Shown: positions 1-9,289 of the stretch, piece by piece
How positions within the stretch are numbered: the stretch's first letter is position 1
How the letters are laid out: every line of letters begins with the position of its first letter
Assembly (NCBI RefSeq): GCF_963678635.1
Contig: NC_087062.1
Coordinates: 62,967,253 to 63,031,252, forward strand
DNA from: Symsagittifera roscoffensis
Taxonomy: Eukaryota > Xenacoelomorpha > Acoela > Convolutidae
Direction of reading: 5' to 3'
Length of the DNA: 64,000 nucleotides
The notes under the pieces: generated by a model
What the model was told of the DNA's origin: nothing
Seen by the model: only the letters and a program-made list of their open reading frames with translations
The model's database searches: none
Position numbers and translations under genes: made by a program

Positions 1-39
1 GTTATCGTCGAAATTTTCGTTGTACTCAATCATGTTTTA

Positions 40-470
40 TTTTGTAAAACTGTTAGTTTGTAACATTCAATGTGTCGTGTTCATTGATTCCAATGATATA
101 GACGTATTAGTTTGATATTATATGACTTTTTGAATTTGCTTTTTCTTGTTATTGATGATGGTGTTCTGGCTTCTGAGTCGGAAAAAAATGTTTGGTCGTC
201 GATCGGGTTATTTTTGTTTATTGAGTCTTTTAAATCTTGAAGTTCCTGTATTTCGTTTGTTTCTGATTCTGAGACTGTATTTCTTCGTTTTGAAAACCGT
301 TTTCTGATAATCGGTTTTTGTTTTGTTATGATTGTGTTTTTTCGTGTTTGTCTTTTTGATCTAATATGTCCTATTGTTTGTCTGTGTTATTACAAGGTCG
401 TAACTTCCGTTTTTAATTAAACAATTATATAACACGATTGTTTGTTTGTTACCTTGATTATCTCTTGACC
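40..470 (-). pseudogene. Decayed basic ORF of copy D
   Basis: Reverse-strand sequence matches the 155-aa basic ORF that precedes gag in B and C: NKQTIV and YDLVIT are recognisable, followed by the Lys/Arg-rich stretch and the Ser/Glu-rich stretch. An indel near the YDLVIT block leads to an in-frame TAG, and the ATG used in A-C is absent (AGTTAGGTC where A-C have CCTTATGTC). It is probably non-functional as this protein. Confidence 0.55.
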
Positions 471-1001
471 TAACTTTTAGGATGATAGATGCAATAGTTT
501 TCAGTTACAGGTTTTTAATTTCTTAAACTGTTAGTCCTTACGCCTTTTGTGTGGTTATCTTATCTTGGGGCATAGATTGTCGTGGTTTGACGGGTTGGAG
601 AGAGAGTAGCATATCAAATCGTGAGAATGATTTTTTTACTTTCTCGTGACTAAGTTCTAAGACTCTCCTAATCTTACTTAATTAAGACTCATCCTAATCT
701 TACTTAGGTTCAGGTATAATTAAAACGCGGTTCAGGTATAATTAGAACGCGAGTAGATCGTTAGATACTTTTTGATGACTTACTAGATTTAAGTGTTTTA
801 GCCTGGGTCATCTAAGAGGAAGGGGATCAAGTGCAGGATGAGTAACCGAATTTCTTCACTGTTTATCTTAAATAAAATGGTTAGTTCTTTCAAAAACTTT
901 TATTAGTCCTGGGTCGTTGATAAGCGTTGGGTAGTGAATTGACGTTTGAGGTCGTTAGACACTTCAAAAATGTGGAAAGGGGGAACAAAAGTGTTCTGTT
1001 T

Positions 1002-1084
1002 GATCCAAGGGAAGCCTTGATGATCTGTTGTTAAAGAAATTTAAATTAAGTGATTTTAAAGATCCAAGGAAAGCCTTGATGATC
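1002..1084 (-). promoter_or_regulatory. Paired leader hairpins, copy D
   Basis: Two copies of GATCATCAAGG-loop-CCTTGGATC lie at 1002-1025 and 1061-1084 (minus strand), 59 nt apart. A degenerate third partial copy lies near 1112-1135. The stem is the same as in A-C while the loop differs. Confidence 0.6.
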
Positions 1085-1320
1085 TGATATTTAAGTTAAG
1101 ATAATTTAAAGGAAAACAAGCATAAGCCTTGATAAGATTTAATGTAAAAGTTTAAGTTTGAAAGGTTTAAGATTAGTGTTTAGATGATGTTAGTTTTTTG
1201 TAATTTGCTGTTATTTTTTATGCGATGAAGCTGGGATGAAGAAATAATGTGTCTAAATTTTTGAAACTAACATTATTTTTTATAATGACTAATTTTTATA
1301 TTTTTATTCAATAAACAATT

Positions 1321-1722
1321 TTATTGAAAAAGTTTCAATTTACTGCAGATTTTTTGGGGAGAACGACTTGTGGTGTTTTTATTAGTCGTTATTGTATAAA
1401 TAGTAAGTTTAGCACCATTTAAATTTACCGCGGAAAGGATTCTAAATACATAGTTTTGTTCCGGTTTCCGTCGTACTATCATGAAATGAATCGGTAGATT
1501 TCTTCCTAATCGTAGATCGTTCCTTGTCCTCGGTCTTCTCGCAATGCCTGGTATTTCTCGTATTGTTTGGAAAATTGGCGGCGATCTATTGAGTTGGACA
1601 GAAATTTCTAATAAATTGTCTATTTCATCTAACATTTTGCAATTTTGCAATTGCCTTATTCTAAAATCTATTTTTTCTAATTTCAAGTTAGTTAAGGTCT
1701 TGTTCGAGACTTTTGGTCGCAC
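1321..1722 (-). CDS. Leader ORF of copy D (homologue of the 77-aa leader protein)
   Basis: Unknown function. The reading frame is open from a GTG that lies inside the primer-binding site (1722) to a stop at 1321. The first ATG is at 1635, giving about 104 residues. The central part matches the 77-aa leader ORFs of A and B, with shared motifs LNRS, PIF, PGI, RRPRTR and MIVR, then KPEQ and FRIL. D has an N-terminal extension if GTG or upstream splicing is used, and a longer C-terminus. The open frame in such a diverged copy supports a real protein. No signal peptide or membrane segment is visible. True start uncertain. Confidence 0.6.
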   Translation of the reverse strand: MRPKVSNKTLTNLKLEKIDFRIRQLQNCKMLDEIDNLLEISVQLNRSPPIFQTIREIPGIARRPRTRNDLRLGRNLPIHFMIVRRKPEQNYVFRILSAVNLNGAKLTIYTITTNKNTTSRSPQKICSKLKLFQ

Positions 1723-1726
1723 CAGA

Positions 1727-2101
1727 TGAGTTATGTCCTATCTGGTTATACTCATAGAGTAATTTCAGATAAGGTACACCGTCTGCTCGTCAATCTTATT
1801 TTCGGCCGGATAGATTCGCGCAATTTCTGAGTCTAATACCGATCTGAATCTTACTTTTATAACTCCTAGTCTCAATAGATCTAGTGTATACTGGTTTATG
1901 CGAGTTAGTTGCCAGAAGGAGAACAACTGTATACTAAGTTTTATTCAAGTTGCTCTGGTGCTGAAACTACAAGTATTTTCAGCACTTACAAATAAGTGTT
2001 AAGGTTAGAGATGGAATATGATTGGTTAGTTAGAACTATTTTATATGAATAGAAAATTATACTTATAACCAATTATAAATTCTAGTTTAGAACTGGTTCC
2101 A
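1727..2101 (-). repeat. 5' LTR of copy D
   Basis: The LTR runs from TGGAACCAG (at 2101 on the minus strand) to ATAACTCA (at 1727), about 375 bp against 410 bp in A-C. It keeps the CCAATCAT motif and the GTGCTGAAA...TTTCAGCAC hairpin seen in the other LTRs, so these are the parts under constraint or the last to decay. Confidence 0.85.
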
Positions 2102-2397
2102 AAACGGAACTAAAAATTCTCAAAAAGACATTTTGATAGCAAACGGTAAAACCAATGAAGTTCTTGTTTTCTATTAAATCATTTCTGTTTTTCATGGACC
2201 TGAAGGCGCAACTATTGCGTGTAGTCATCTGCTCGTCCAACTATTTGACTTTTCTCCTATTCCTGAAGGGTTAAACTTCCTCCCAGCCTTTTTTCAAAGA
2301 TATCAAACAGAATTTTTTTCGATTTTTGTCCATTGTCATCGTTTAATTGTGGCAAAACTGTGAATTGAGGTTGTTGTTATCATATTGCTCTGAAGAC

Positions 2398-3135
2398 CCG
2401 GGTTGACCTCCATAGACCAAAAATGCATATCATACAATTCCATAAACTAAATCTATGAAAAAATACTACTCATATAAATTTCATACATTTTGCTAAAATG
2501 GTGTCATCGAACTATCGAGGAACTTTTCTCTTGTTTTGGCATAAATTTTGGTGTATCGTACTAAATAAAAAAGAAAAACTTTTTGTCAAAAAAATGCCAA
2601 TCATACAGTTTCCATATATGAAAATTGTATGACTAGCATTTTTTTGATGGCGGCAACAAACGTTTTTTCAAAGTATTTTTTCCTTTTCTCTTGATAACAT
2701 GTTTCAAAAATGCTCAGGACTCCTCTTTTTTTGTATGGCATGTTTTTGTATGCCTTGATCAGTGTCTGGTAATTTGAAAACTCAAATTTTAGAAAAAACC
2801 ATCTTTTGCCAAAATTTAAAAGTTTGATACTTTCGTTATAATATTTGCGTGAGACATAATTGAGACATTGCAGGCTGTTTCCAAAGCATTTTTAATGCGA
2901 GACGGCCAAAACTTTCGTTACTACGCTTGAGAAAAATTTTGAGAAATTAAAAATTGTAAAAAATCAATATTTTTGGTTTATGGAAAAAATCTAGTCATAC
3001 AATTTCCATATATGAAAAAAGACTAATCATAGACCTTTCATGCAATTTTCTGTACGTATGGAATTGTATGGAAAGTGAGTGACTAGCATTTTCCATATAT
3101 GGAAATTGTATGACTAGCATTTTTGGTCAACCCGG
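2398..3135. mobile_element. TIR/MITE-like repeat element
   Basis: The stretch begins CCGGGTTGACC and ends GGTCAACCCGG, a perfect 11-bp terminal inverted repeat, and is packed with inverted copies of AATGCTAGTCATACAATTTCC-like AT-rich sequence (around 2420, 2600-2640, 2995-3120). It has no coding capacity. Shorter relatives occur at 26341-26459 and probably near 27199 and 28130. A non-autonomous DNA transposon is the simplest reading; I could not assign a clear target duplication. Confidence 0.55.
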
Positions 3136-5980
3136 AGAACTGTTTGGAATAAAACAATCTGTTTGATTTGTAAAAAATTTGTATCCAATGTGGAACAGAA
3201 AGTTTCAGATTGTTCTTTCAGTTAAAATTTTTCACTACCGTTTTGGTTATTAAACAGTAGTGGGTTTACATATGAGAAAAAGAAGTGTAGCAAAAAGCAT
3301 GCTTGAAGAAATTTGGCGGCCGGTATTTATTGAACAGAAATCTCAATGGTGTTTACAATCATTTGTTTTGAATCAAAATCTTTTCCAAGATCGAAAACAG
3401 TTTAAGACAATATAAAGCATTTTCCAGCAAAACTTCTAATAAAATTAGACAAATTATCGACCAGAAAATCCATTTAATTCAAAAAAACTCAGGTAAATTT
3501 CTATTGGGAAAATTGCGTGTTTGTACTTGACACTTTTTCTTGTAAAAAATATTACGAGGTCAAACTGTGCTCTGGATAGGAGTACAATTTTGTGTCTGTT
3601 TGTTCCTGGATTCCAGAGACAAGTTTCTAAACATGTTTAATTTTTGGCGGAACGATCAAAGAAATGAAAGAACAAAAGAAGAACAAAGGGAGCGTCCTTG
3701 TCACGGAATCCGCTTACAAGGCACAAAATGCACAGTTTGGCCTCGTAATGAAAGTTCACGGGAGCTGATTGAAATTTCAAGTAAAACAATTAGGTTTTCA
3801 AGTAATTTTTTTCAAGTGTGTCAAGGGGAGCTTTTTTGCTCACTTTTTAAATTGATTTTTGCTGTGAAAATTAATGCATTTCAAGGAGTCGTCTAGAGAA
3901 TCTATAAAAGCACTGCGCAATTTAATAATTTCGTTGTTCTATTTGAATGAAAATGAATAAAAAACCAAATATTTTAAATGAAATTTCAAGTAGGTCTCTC
4001 GGCCTTTTTTCACAAGATTTTCTCGAGTAAAAACAGTTTTTTTTTTCAAAACTGAAAAAATGTGATTATTTTTAAGATTGAACGCGGCGTTCAGTTCGTA
4101 AGAGTAGAAATTAAGCAACATTGTTAAGAGCTTCATTGTTAAGAGCTTCATTTATTAAGCAACATTGTTAAGTTTCAGTTTTTAAGCTGAAGAAAAGTAT
4201 CTATAAAAATCAAAATAAATTTTTTGAACTAATTTGCCTCTTTTTTGTTGCTTCTTGTTTTTGATTGGTGTGAGTGAGCAACTGGTCCAAATGTTTAAAA
4301 TTAAAATCAAGAAAAGTTTGACTTAAGTGCACATCAGAACAAAGTTAAACAAGACTTAACGTGTACGAAAAAATGACTTAAAAGCAAATGAGAACAAAGC
4401 CCTGAATGTTCCGACTTAGTTTAGGTCTATGAAGAAATTTTTTTAAATTGTTGCAATTTTCATCAAAAAAGTTTCGAGTTTTTTGGAGTTCATCTCCCCA
4501 GGCGCAATATTAAGTACCAGGTAATAAATTTAGCTTCCAGTAACGTAGCAATTATGACAACTAGCCTGCCGGATTGATCTCTATACAAAAAAAAATGCTA
4601 ATAATAAAACTCCATACAAGAAAAATGCTTATCAGATAAGTTCAGACAGAGAGTTTTTAAAAAAAATTGTTAACCATACATTTTCGAAATACGATAGTTG
4701 CATGATACGCTAGTTTTAAACTGCTGCAAAAAATTCGAAGTGAAATCCAAGTTTGAGGAAAAACTTTGTTTTTAGATTTTTGATTGCAATGTCATTTTCA
4801 TGGTCGTGCAAGCATTGTTCGAAAAAAAAGTTTTTTCTTTAACGTAATCCAGGTTGAATGTTTCATTCTAAAGAACCCAAGAAACATATCTAACTGAAGA
4901 ATTTTGTGTGAATCCAAACTTTTTCTGAATTTTTTATTGCTTTTATATTTTAAGTTATCTTCAATTTGTCGAAAAGCCACCGTTTTCTATAACTGAAATT
5001 GTTGGCCCAAACATTCTGCCAAACACGAAGCTTTAAGGTTTTTTCATAGTTTTGAGTGAACTTTGAAATTACTATGCCCTACTATTACTACTCAAATGCG
5101 AATAACTGTGAGATTTTCCCCGCACAACTAATGGGGTTTCTGATTGCAGACTAGCTTTGGTTATCATAATTTCGGACAAAACAAAAAAAAATTGGAAAAC
5201 CAGAAAACTTATATTTTTCTTAATTTTGGAGAAAAATTTGTCGCCTAATTTTCATTTTGTCGCAAGTAGCACAAAAGATTCGGACTATAATTTTAATAAA
5301 CAAAAGTTCTTTAAAATAGTGTAGTTTTTGTGCGTGGTGGGATGATGAAACTACACAGAGGCGTTGAAAGTTAGTAAATTAGGCATAACGAACACCAGCT
5401 GACTTCAAAAACAGAATAAAATATGAGAAAATTAAAGTGAAGTTTCATTTTTTAACAATATTTCTCACAATTAAAAACAAAATTTGTGCTTTCATAACTA
5501 GTTTCCGTTTTTCGAAATATTAGGCCTTTTTAGCCTAGATGACCAATTTCACAAGTTATTATTACTTGATTTGGTCAAAATTAGAGGAAGAACAAAAATT
5601 TCAAACCGATTTTTCTCGACACCTGGATTTTTTTGAAAGTTTTAATGTCGTTCCAATCAAGACTGATAAGGCTTTGATTTGATATATCGCTCAACCCAGT
5701 CATTTTGGGTACCCATTTTTGCGTGGAAATAAAAAACAGCTAAAACACACCAGAAAACAAAGTTCCTCCCAATTTTAAATGGCTGGAACAAAATTGCTCA
5801 TCGTTGAGATTTCTTATAACTTTTTGTACACATGTAATAGTACGAAACTGTATGATAAATATTTTTCAAGATAAGAAAACTTGCTGACAAGCCTTTTTGG
5901 TCAAACCAAGCTGCTTCAACAAATTTGAACGATTTTAAAGACAGATTACATCTCTGCCTACGCATTAATAAAGCGGAAAA
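3136..5980. other. AT-rich non-element DNA, no gene recognised
   Basis: No convincing coding region. The open frames here (for example 3567-3896) are short, A/T-run rich and show no recognisable domain or splice context. A short block near 4400-4440 (CCTGAATGTTCCGAC...AGGTCTATG) recurs near 30360-30410, so part of this is dispersed repeat. Confidence 0.5.
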
Positions 5981-6172
5981 TATCGATTTGCAAAAGTTAT
6001 TAACAAGTGAAGTATTTTTTTTTTGATTTTGAGCTCAGGACATCAATTATCTTCGAAGGATATTTAAAAGTTAACAATGCTATTTAAAACGTCAAAATTT
6101 TTCTGGAGAAAAAAAACTGCACAAAGCACAAATATTCCATCAATTTCTCAAAAAATATTCGGAAATTTTACA
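5981..6172 (+). repeat. Diverged copy of the ~230-bp dispersed repeat
   Basis: Shares the order TTTGAGCTCAGGAC..., GGAGAAAA, GCACAAATATTCC, AAATATTCGGAA with the clearer copies at 6432-6671, 29089-29315 and 30503-30743. The left boundary is uncertain. Confidence 0.4.
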
Positions 6173-6431
6173 TTAAAATGATGCAAACACCCTGCTGACT
6201 AAAACTCAAGCTTTTTGTCTAAAAATTAAGCAGTAAATTAAATTAAAATAATAGATAAAATTTTCAAAAAATGAAAAAAAAATTAGAATTTTTTTCGTTT
6301 TTTTTCTAAATTCATCCCCCACACGCTATGTAAAATACAAATTAATATATTTTGCATACAGAAAATTATTCAATACACCAAACAGCATGCAGCAACCCAA
6401 TTTGAAACATTTAATTGAATGTTCAAAATTG

Positions 6432-6671
6432 AACGTTAAATGTTTTAAAATTGCAAAATTGGCAATTTTTAAACCTCTCTATTTTCCGAAAATGATTAAA
6501 CTGGTAAAATATATATTTTCTAAGTTTGAGCTCAAGAAAACGATACTTTCTTTCGAGCCATATAAAAAATTTCGTTCGAAATTGCTAGTTAAAAATTCGA
6601 AATCTGTCTGGAGAAAACCACCCCGAGCACAGTTATTCCGTCATGTTCTTCAAAAATATTCGGAACAATGA
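6432..6671 (+). repeat. Dispersed ~230-bp repeat
   Basis: Blocks in order: GGCAATTTTTAAACC, AAAATAT...TTTGAGCTCA, AACGATACTTTC, TGGCTAGTTAAAA-like sequence, CCACCCCGAGCACA, TATTCCGT and CGGAACAATGA. The same series occurs at 29089-29315 and 30503-30743 and in their duplicates. A 94-codon open frame crossing it is most likely fortuitous. Confidence 0.6.
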
Positions 6672-6765
6672 GCTAACGGTACATGTAGGTACAATCTTTC
6701 ACGCATTTGAAGACTACGATTTTTAGCTGCGCAATTTAGGTAACGATAAAAGTAGTTAATATTGA

Positions 6766-6886
6766 ATGTCACGGTCGTTCTTTGGTGTCATCCGAAAATT
6801 CACATTTGCAGCTGCTTACATCGCTAGACGTCGTTTTTACCAGTCTGGCGTTTTCAACGCCGAGCAATTGGCAAGCGAATACATTG
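6766..6886 (+). CDS. Possible first coding exon of a host gene
   Basis: A 40-codon frame starting at an ATG has noticeably higher GC and more balanced codon use than the surrounding DNA, and ends at a GT (ATTG|GTAAAA) that could be a 5' splice site. The peptide starts MSRSFF, has a hydrophobic-basic stretch (FAAAYIARRR) and an acidic end. I do not recognise the family. If real, copy A sits about 270 nt into the following intron. No second exon could be identified on either side of A, so this remains a candidate. Confidence 0.3.
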
Positions 6887-7158
6887 GTAAAAAAAATACT
6901 TTCTTATCTCAGCTTCACGTTTGTTCAAAACATTTTGTATTAGATTTGACGAAATTTCATGTTTTTTTTTGAAAAAGTATGTGAATTATTGTAGTGGATT
7001 TACGGAAGGGGGATTTGGGAGGACTTATTTCCTCTTTCTTTTCATCGTCATTTTTTAATTGCATGTCGAATCACTAAAAACACTTCAAAATACAAGGAAG
7101 GAACCTGTTTAAAATGTGCGATTGAATGGCAATACCCCAGAATTAGAAATTACCTTCC

Positions 7159-7568
7159 TGGAACCTGATCTAAACTACATTTTATGATTGGATAAATTAG
7201 ATATTTTACCAATGTAAAGTATTTAATATTAACCAATCATGATCCATCTAACTAACAACCCACTTATTTGTAAGTGCTGAAGTTACTTGTAATTTCAGCA
7301 CCAGAGAGATTTGAATTTAACTTAGAAATTAGTTGGACTCTCCCGAGCACTTCAGCAGCCGCAATAAACCAGTATACCCTAGATCTATTGAGCCTAGCAG
7401 AGACTAGTTAAACAACCTGAGACTAGATAGTATAAGAGTAAGATTAGGATCGGTATTAGACTAAGAAGTTGCACGAATCTATCCGGCCGAAAATAAGATA
7501 GCGTGACGAGCAGACGGTGTACCCTATCCGAAATTACTCTATGAGTTAACCAACTCGGTTATAACTCA
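7159..7568 (+). repeat. 5' LTR of copy A
   Basis: 410 bp, TGGAACC...ATAACTCA. It contains an inverted CCAAT pair, an AT-rich TATA-like block, two small hairpins, AATAAA at 7373-7378 and a second TATA-like TATAAG at 7431. The position of AATAAA suggests a U3-R-U5 layout with R beginning near 7250-7260 and ending near 7395; this is inferred, not measured. Confidence 0.95.
7182..7301 (+). promoter_or_regulatory. LTR promoter-like inverted CCAAT pair and R-region hairpins
   Basis: ATGATTGG (7183-7190) and CCAATCAT (7233-7240) form a perfect inverted pair around TATTTAATATTA, a TATA-like block. Just downstream, CACTTA-TTTG-TAAGTG (7261-7276) and GTGCTGAA...TTTCAGCAC (7274-7301) can fold as two overlapping stem-loops. 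The CCAATCAT box and the second stem are kept in the diverged LTR of copy D. A promoter plus a leader hairpin at the 5' end of the RNA is a reasonable inference. Confidence 0.5.
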
Positions 7569-7570
7569 TC

Positions 7571-7588
7571 TGGTGCGACCATAAGTCT
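7571..7588 (+). promoter_or_regulatory. Primer-binding site, copy A
   Basis: TGGTGCGACC starts two bases after the LTR, as expected for a site complementary to the CCA end of a tRNA. The same ten bases are present in B (from 31699) and in D (minus strand from 1724) and are mutated to TGATGCGACC in C (from 45463). The complement continues into a GTTCGAGAC string that looks like a tRNA T-loop. I cannot name the tRNA. Confidence 0.65.
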
Positions 7589-7655
7589 CGAACAAGACCT
7601 TAATAGCTTAGAATTAACCAAAATAGATTTGAAATTAGACAAAAACATTTACAAA

Positions 7656-7889
7656 ATGTTATACGACAATAATTTAATCGAAATGTCTCTACGACTCAAT
7701 AGATCAGAGCCAATATTCCGAACCATAACAGAACTACCCGGAATTGGAAGAAGACCTCGAACCAGAGACGACATACGACAAAGTAGAAACTTGCCATATA
7801 GCTATATGATAGTTAGGCAAAAACCAGAGCAAACTTTTATATTTAGAATACTACTGGCAATGAATTTAGATTTTCATTTGCAAACATAA
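7656..7889 (+). CDS. Conserved 77-aa leader protein, copy A
   Basis: A small ORF in the 5' leader, the first ATG-initiated frame of any size on the genomic RNA. It encodes a basic 77-residue protein with LNRSEPIFRTI, PGI, RRPRTR and a C-terminal half FIFRILLAMNLDF. The 77-aa ORF is intact in A and B and its core is open in the diverged copy D; C has a stop at codon 50. Changes between A and D are largely conservative, which argues for protein-level selection. No known domain recognised. The frame could extend upstream by alternative start or splicing in D, but in A an in-frame TAA lies just after the primer site. It could be an accessory regulator or a translated upstream ORF. Confidence 0.55.
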   Translation: MLYDNNLIEMSLRLNRSEPIFRTITELPGIGRRPRTRDDIRQSRNLPYSYMIVRQKPEQTFIFRILLAMNLDFHLQT

Positions 7890-8822
7890 AACCTTGAAGT
7901 TAATCTTCAAAATCATTTCAGGCGCTAAACAAAATTATTAATATACAATAACGATTGATAAAAAGATCTAAGATCGTTTTCCTAAAACTCTGCAGTAATA
8001 TACAAAATATGTTTGAAAAATATTTATTGAAAAATAAAAAATAAAAATTAGTAGCATGACAATAAATGGTTAGTAATCATAAATCATCCTGTTGTTCCAG
8101 CTCCATCACCTAAAACATAACAGCAATCATAAACCCACTAATATCATCAAAACACTAAATCTTTCCTTTACACACATTTAAAAATTTATTAAAACTTAAA
8201 TTCACTTAATTTTAAAACCAGATCATCAAGGCTTATCCTTGGATCTTAAATCATTTTCTACTTAATTAAATTTCAAATTTGATCATCAAGGCTTATCCTT
8301 GGATCAAACAGAACAACTTTGTTCTCCCCCACCCACTTAATTAGTGTCTAACGACCTCAAACGTCGATTCACTACCCAACCCTTTCTAAAGACCTAAGAC
8401 TAATAGAAATTTTTAAACAAAACTAATCATTCAAATTAGGATAAACAGTGAAGAACTTCGGTTATTCATCCTTCACTTGACCCCCCCTCTTAACAGACCC
8501 AGGATAAATCTTAGACTTAGTAAGTTTAAAATAGTATCTAACGAACTACTCGCGTTCTAATTATACCTGAACCTTGTGGATCGATTTACTATTCTCCAAC
8601 CCTTGAACACAATCACTACCCCTAAGTAAGATTAAGTAAGTTAACACCTTAACTTATACTAGCCACGAGAAAGTAAAAAATCATTCTTCGGAATCGATAT
8701 ACTTTTCTCTCCAACCCTGAACAAATAGACCCAGGTTAAGCTAACCAAAAAATCGTAAGAACTAACAGTTTAGGAAAATAGAAATCATTTAACAACCTTT
8801 TGCATCCGTCATCCTAAACCTT
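7890..8822 (+). promoter_or_regulatory. Long structured leader of copy A
   Basis: 933 nt without a convincing ORF. It holds a splice-acceptor-like ATCATTTCAG|GCGC near 7910-7925, a TGCAGTAATATAC block near 7990, the paired hairpins at 8221-8305, an AGAACAA-CT-TTGTTCT hairpin at about 8309-8324, the conserved block CTAACGACCTCAAACGTC, and a stem GTGAAG...CTTCAC (about 8448-8478) enclosing AACTTCGGTT with a UUCG-type loop. All these blocks are also recognisable in B, C and D. RNA packaging, dimerisation or internal initiation are possible roles. Confidence 0.55.
8221..8305 (+). promoter_or_regulatory. Paired leader hairpins, copy A
   Basis: GATCATCAAGG-CTTAT-CCTTGGATC occurs at 8221-8245 and again at 8281-8305, exactly 60 nt apart. 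Each folds as a 9-bp stem (GATC + CAAGG with CCTTG + GATC) with a 2-nt bulge and a short loop. See the B, C and D copies for stem conservation with loop variation. Confidence 0.65.
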
Positions 8823-9289
8823 ATGTCATTTAAAAACCTAGGAAATAAACAAACAATCGTTTTACACAATTGTGAAATAGATAACAAAAAATACGACCTT
8901 GTAATCACACCTCATACACAAACAGTTGGATACATTCGAACAAAACGACAAACACTAAAAAGAAAAATAATAACGAAACAAAGACAAATAACACGAAAAA
9001 GATTTTCAAAAATCGAAACGCATTTTCAGAATCAGAAACCAACAGTTTAGACGAACTTTACAAACTAAAAGAATCAATAGATAAAAATTGCCCACTTCAC
9101 GATCAATTATATTTTTCTGACTCAGAAACAACTTCAAATTCATCACAAAGAGGAAAAAGAAGAATAAAAAAACAGTACAAACACAAACCAGTACATCTAT
9201 ACAATTGGAATCAACCAATTCGACACATTAATAATTACATATTAACAGTCATCGAACGGAAAAATGAGTTCAACGCACACCCCAGGTGA
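8823..9289 (+). pseudogene. Basic pre-gag ORF, copy A (1-nt frameshift)
   Basis: Homologue of the intact 155-aa ORF of B and C. In A the frame starts normally at 8823 but a single C is missing at about 9007 (GATTTTCAAAAA where B and C have GATTTTCCAAAAA), so it stops at 9050 after 75 codons. The rest of the frame is still open to a TGA at 9287-9289, which overlaps the gag ATG at 9264. Because the rest of A is intact, this is either a very recent lesion, a sequencing error in a short homopolymer, or evidence that the protein is dispensable. Confidence 0.6.

Larger units (their letters stand above)
1..2101 (-). mobile_element. Copy D: 5' end of an old, related LTR element (minus strand)
   Basis: Read on the minus strand, this stretch holds, in order, a 5' LTR, the primer site, the leader ORF, the leader with paired hairpins, a decayed basic ORF and the first 11 codons of gag (ATG at 33-31). 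All parts align by eye to the 5' end of copies A-C but are clearly diverged. The element runs off the left edge of the window, so its state beyond gag codon 11 is unknown. The base outside the LTR is 2102; the TSD cannot be checked without the other end. Confidence 0.85.

Noticed and set aside
7373-7436. TATAAG at 7431 as the promoter TATA box
   Set aside because: It lies downstream of AATAAA at 7373, which would put the poly(A) signal outside the transcript repeat; the TATTTAATA block near 7220 fits better. Not excluded.
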